In this document: one piece after another, positions 61,244-64,000 of the stretch | How the letters are laid out: each line of letters starts with the position of its first letter | Numbering within the stretch: the stretch's first letter is position 1 | Assembly: GCA_022592445.1 (NCBI GenBank) | Contig: JABYQR010000005.1 | Span: forward strand, 248,001 to 312,000 | Direction of reading: 5' to 3' | Length of the DNA stretch: 64,000 nucleotides | From: Cytidiella melzeri | Lineage: Eukaryota; Basidiomycota; Agaricomycetes; Polyporales; Irpicaceae | Made by a program: the position numbers and the translations under genes | The notes under the pieces: generated by a model | Database searches by the model: none | What the model was told of the DNA's origin: nothing | The model's input: only the letters and a program-made list of their open reading frames with translations

Positions 61244-62827
61244 CTACGAACTACGTGTCGATAGGGGTATAATGGTCTGTTGTGCCGCCGCCTCTACCTT
61301 CTTTTGGTTGTTTTTCGCTACCGCATACACCAACCCAGCAAAGAATCCCAAGGACACGGCAGACACGGAGCCAACTGTCACGGGATCCCCGAAGAAGATC
61401 ATGCCGGAAGCTGCGACTGGTAATTTGTTTAATGCACCAACCATACTGAAGGATTGCCAGCGTCAGTAGCAATGCCAATTGGTATGTAAGAGACAGGAAT
61501 TCACCTGTATGTTGTGCTGCTTGTGACTCGCACACACCACGCAGTCGTATATGATATTCCTACGGCAGCTGCACCGGAAAAGGCAATAGCAAACAGAAGA
61601 AAGTTGCGCGTTTCGTCGGGGCTACCAGTAATCCCTGTTTCACACGCACTTCTCAAAGGATGAAGTATGACACTCACAAGTTCCGCACCAGATTTGCGTA
61701 AGACCAGTCTTCAGCAATCGCAGAGAACACGGTCAATACAGGAATAGATAGTAGATTGTTGTAGAACATCGAGTCCCAGTCCGAAAACCCTGTGACTTTG
61801 ATGCGTTTCCGCATGGCAAGGACCTATAGCGTGAGCAAGTCAGTGGCGGCGCACGGCATAATCTAACTCGTACGACACGCACGTAAGCAGCACTTGCCAA
61901 ACAGTTTAGGAGCATCCAAAAGTATCCAACATTGAGGTTGCGTACGACGCCAGTAATATTCCATGCTAAGCCTTCTGAAACAGCTGGATCGCCCAAGACA
62001 AGGGCTTCACTGATATCTGCCCATGCGGCTACCACTGAGGAAAAGACCTGAAAGTGGGAACAATTAGTGCTTCAGGGAGGATATATGTACGGTGTAGTGA
62101 ATATACCATAAAGAAGAATGAGACCAGTGTGAGTCCGGTTACGCGACCACCGAACCAAATGACTTCGCCATACGCCTAGTATGATTAGATCAAGCAAGAA
62201 GGGAAGCGCCATTGGAAGAACGTACAATCAGTATGATAGTCAGGTTCTTGAAGATTGTGTACACCGGTATGCTGAGGTATTGCTATACCATGGGATGTGA
62301 GCGTACCTACCTTTGTGCGAGACAGGAAGAGACTCACCAAGCTCTTGGAACCCGTGTATATGACTGTCACCAGCGCGAAGCTGATCGGAAACCACGCCTT
62401 CGCGTCCTTCATGTCGAACTCGCGGAACGAGATGACACCCAGCTTCTTCACAAGTGCAACGCATGAGACGCAAACGACGGACTGTATACACAGCAGCAGA
62501 AAATTCATATTGAACTCCCTTCCGGATACAACGAACTAGTAACAGCAGTTCATGCCATGTCTGTGAGCAATGCTCGCCCCACCGAAAGTATAAGGCGCAC
62601 CTTGTTGACCACTGTCATGAGGATAGACGCAATGCAATAGCATACTATTGGAGGCACTGCATGTCGGATTGGTTAGCTTGAGAACGCGAACGCAACAAGT
62701 ATTGCTCACATGCGGATACGCTCGGGGACTCCTTCACTGCGCCAGTCGCTATAGCCTTTTTCATCTCGGCGACATCGTCCTCCTCGTGCTTGCTCTGCTC
62801 GCGACTGGTGCTTGGTCTTGCCGACAT
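61244..62827 (-). CDS. VRG4: GDP-mannose transporter of the Golgi
   Basis: An antiporter bringing GDP-mannose into the Golgi for protein and lipid mannosylation. The cytosolic start is [20 protein letters not shown]. Spans include [38 protein letters not shown] and [19 protein letters not shown]. The last has the [13 protein letters not shown] motif, and the second nucleotide-binding motif is GALNKLPVA, built after an intron. [20 protein letters not shown] ends the last span. Eight to nine introns. Both signature motifs of GDP-mannose transporters are present, which separates it from other SLC35 members. TAG at 61244-61246. Confidence 0.92.
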
Positions 62828-63331
62828 GAGAGGTACGAGGTACAGAAGTGTTACGCGTTCGAGGTCGTTACAAGCTGCTGGAAGAGATGGTCGCAGAGAT
62901 GTGCCAAATAAGATATATCGTGCAGAACAGTGATGTGCGTTGCGTGGTGAGAGTAGTGCGCACTGCACAGTGCAGAGCACGTCGGAGAGGTGAGCAAAGC
63001 AAAATGGGAAGAGGCAACTTGACTTTGGCCTGCCAGTGTCGCGACACGCTGCTGCTAAAAAGGTGGGAATATTGTCACTGGAATTACTCCCATGCGAGGC
63101 TCGAACCCCAACGCATGTATAAAATAGTAAGTGTCATGCACTAACCGGTAAACTACTGAGAAGTGAAGACCCGCGCCCAGGGGAGTAATCTGACATATCC
63201 CTCTTTCAGGAAGACCGCGCACTTACCTGTGCACCGTTGATCGGCGGCCTCTGCCATGCATACCACCAGTGACAACGGCGGGAAACTGCTTACCCACGCA
63301 TTTCCGTGCTCTTGACCGTCAATTCGACCTC
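62828..63331. other. Divergent promoter region with tRNA-like sequence
   Basis: A 504-base gap between two outward-facing transporter genes. It contains the tRNA-like stretch listed apart. Otherwise no TATA box or repeat was recognised. Confidence 0.4.
63090..63165 (-). other. tRNA-like relic with A and B boxes
   Basis: On the minus strand TAGTTTACCGG (63155-63145) fits an RNA polymerase III A box and GGTTCGAGCCT (63107-63097) fits a B box. The spacing of about 40 bases is right for a tRNA gene. A full cloverleaf does not fold well: the acceptor and T stems have several mismatches, and the anticodon arm is irregular. It may be a tRNA pseudogene or the head of a SINE. No anticodon is assigned. 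Confidence 0.35.
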
Positions 63332-64000
63332 ATGAACAAACGACCACGACCACCAAGCGAACAGCGTGCAGAGCGCGCCAACAGGATACTGGCAGAGATG
63401 GTGCTCAGCAGTCCTCCTCGGCACCGCCATCCAAGTGCGAGACGAGCACAGGGCACCTCAACCGATCCACAACGTGTTAAGGTAGAGGAGGAAGCGGAGG
63501 TGGCAGAGCACGAAGAGCCCGACTCCGCAGCAAAGCCAGTGGCCATGTCGCTCTTAGACTTTTCCTACATACTCAGCCTCGTATTCGGTGGTTGCTGTGC
63601 GTGAGTTATCCTCTTCTGTTTTCACGCTGATCTATTCCGCTAAATTGTGGTCGACAGAAATGTATACACCTACGAGTACATGTTGAGACTAGATCCTCAC
63701 TTAGGTGCGTCCTTAAAGTTGTCTTGCTGGTCTTCCATCTGTTTATGTGCCCCGCAGGCACAGCCCTTACTTTCTCGCAGATGGTCTTCGTGACATTACA
63801 CTCACTACCGTCATTTATCGTTTGGCGTCGTCTGAACTGGCTCCCTATCCCCGTCTCCATACCTACGCTCATCATGAAACCCAGACAAGTCCCTCTCTCA
63901 CAGTGGGCTCTGCAAGTATTCGTGCTCACGACCGGTTCTCTGCTGAACAACTGGGCATTCGGGTTCTCGGTCCCCCTTACTGTGCAGATAATATTTCGAT
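63332..64000 (+). CDS. YEA4: Nucleotide-sugar transporter, YEA4/UAA (SLC35B) type, partial
   Basis: The 5' part only; the gene runs off the right edge. The ATG at 63332 gives MNKRPRPPSEQRAERANRIL and a variable acidic tail. The first span is LLDFSYILSLVFGGCCANVY, joined over an intron. After another intron come GTALTFSQMVFVTLHSLPSF, RQVPLSQWALQVFVLTTGSL and LNNWAFGFSVPLTVQIIF. The pattern GCCxNVY, TFxQFxFVxL, then LNNxAFxxxxxxPxxIIF fits the YEA4-type UDP-N-acetylglucosamine transporters of ER or Golgi that feed chitin and glycan synthesis. Substrate is by family only. Confidence 0.8.

Overview
This is eukaryotic nuclear DNA from a filamentous basidiomycete, most likely an Agaricomycete (mushroom or polypore type). 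Genes are packed on both strands and split by many short GT-AG introns of about 45-70 bases. The window also carries families typical of that group: a DUF6534-like membrane protein, a CxC5/CxC6 protein linked to KDZ transposons, short secreted proteins and F-box-like proteins. Assignment to Polyporales is a guess. There are no operons, so neighbouring genes are mostly functionally unrelated.

Left part (1-31.7 kb) is mainly housekeeping. It holds the end of a probable glycerol-3-phosphate acyltransferase, an ATP-dependent DNA ligase of the LIG4-like type, mitochondrial 2-enoyl thioester reductase, a p24 cargo receptor, the ribosome factor RPF1, a decayed AIM9-type phosphotransferase, an F-box-like protein, an EF-hand MscS channel, a secreted carboxylesterase, GTP cyclohydrolase I, a large ABCC-type ABC transporter, two tandem ubiquitin C-terminal hydrolases and an unknown membrane protein.

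Middle part (31.7-43.9 kb) holds a perfect-ended inverted repeat, a possible small secreted protein, a broken second copy of the F-box gene start, a DUF6534-like membrane protein, the inner-membrane protease OMA1, ZPR1, nucleoporin NUP53/35 and a very short gene that looks like the DASH subunit HSK3.

Accessory block (43.9-53.6 kb) is transposon-related: CACTG-rich degenerate repeats, an unknown SAP-like gene, a LINE remnant that kept its endonuclease but lost its reverse transcriptase, a 390-base direct repeat, and an intact three-exon gene for a CxC5+CxC6 KDZ-type protein, followed by more CACTG-rich repeats.

Right part (53.7-64 kb) holds sphinganine C4-hydroxylase, then a roughly 2-kb tandem segmental duplication. 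Each unit carries a 143-codon unknown gene (intact in the first unit, ruined in the second) and a Gly/Ser-rich secreted protein gene (intact in both). MAK16, the GDP-mannose transporter VRG4, a tRNA-like relic and the start of a YEA4-type nucleotide-sugar transporter complete the window.

Several genes share pathways without being linked by layout: RPF1 and MAK16 (60S ribosome assembly), VRG4, YEA4 and p24 (secretory pathway and wall precursors), and SUR2 with the acyltransferase (membrane lipids). All exon structures were read by eye; gene ends are firmer than the start codons and internal splice sites.
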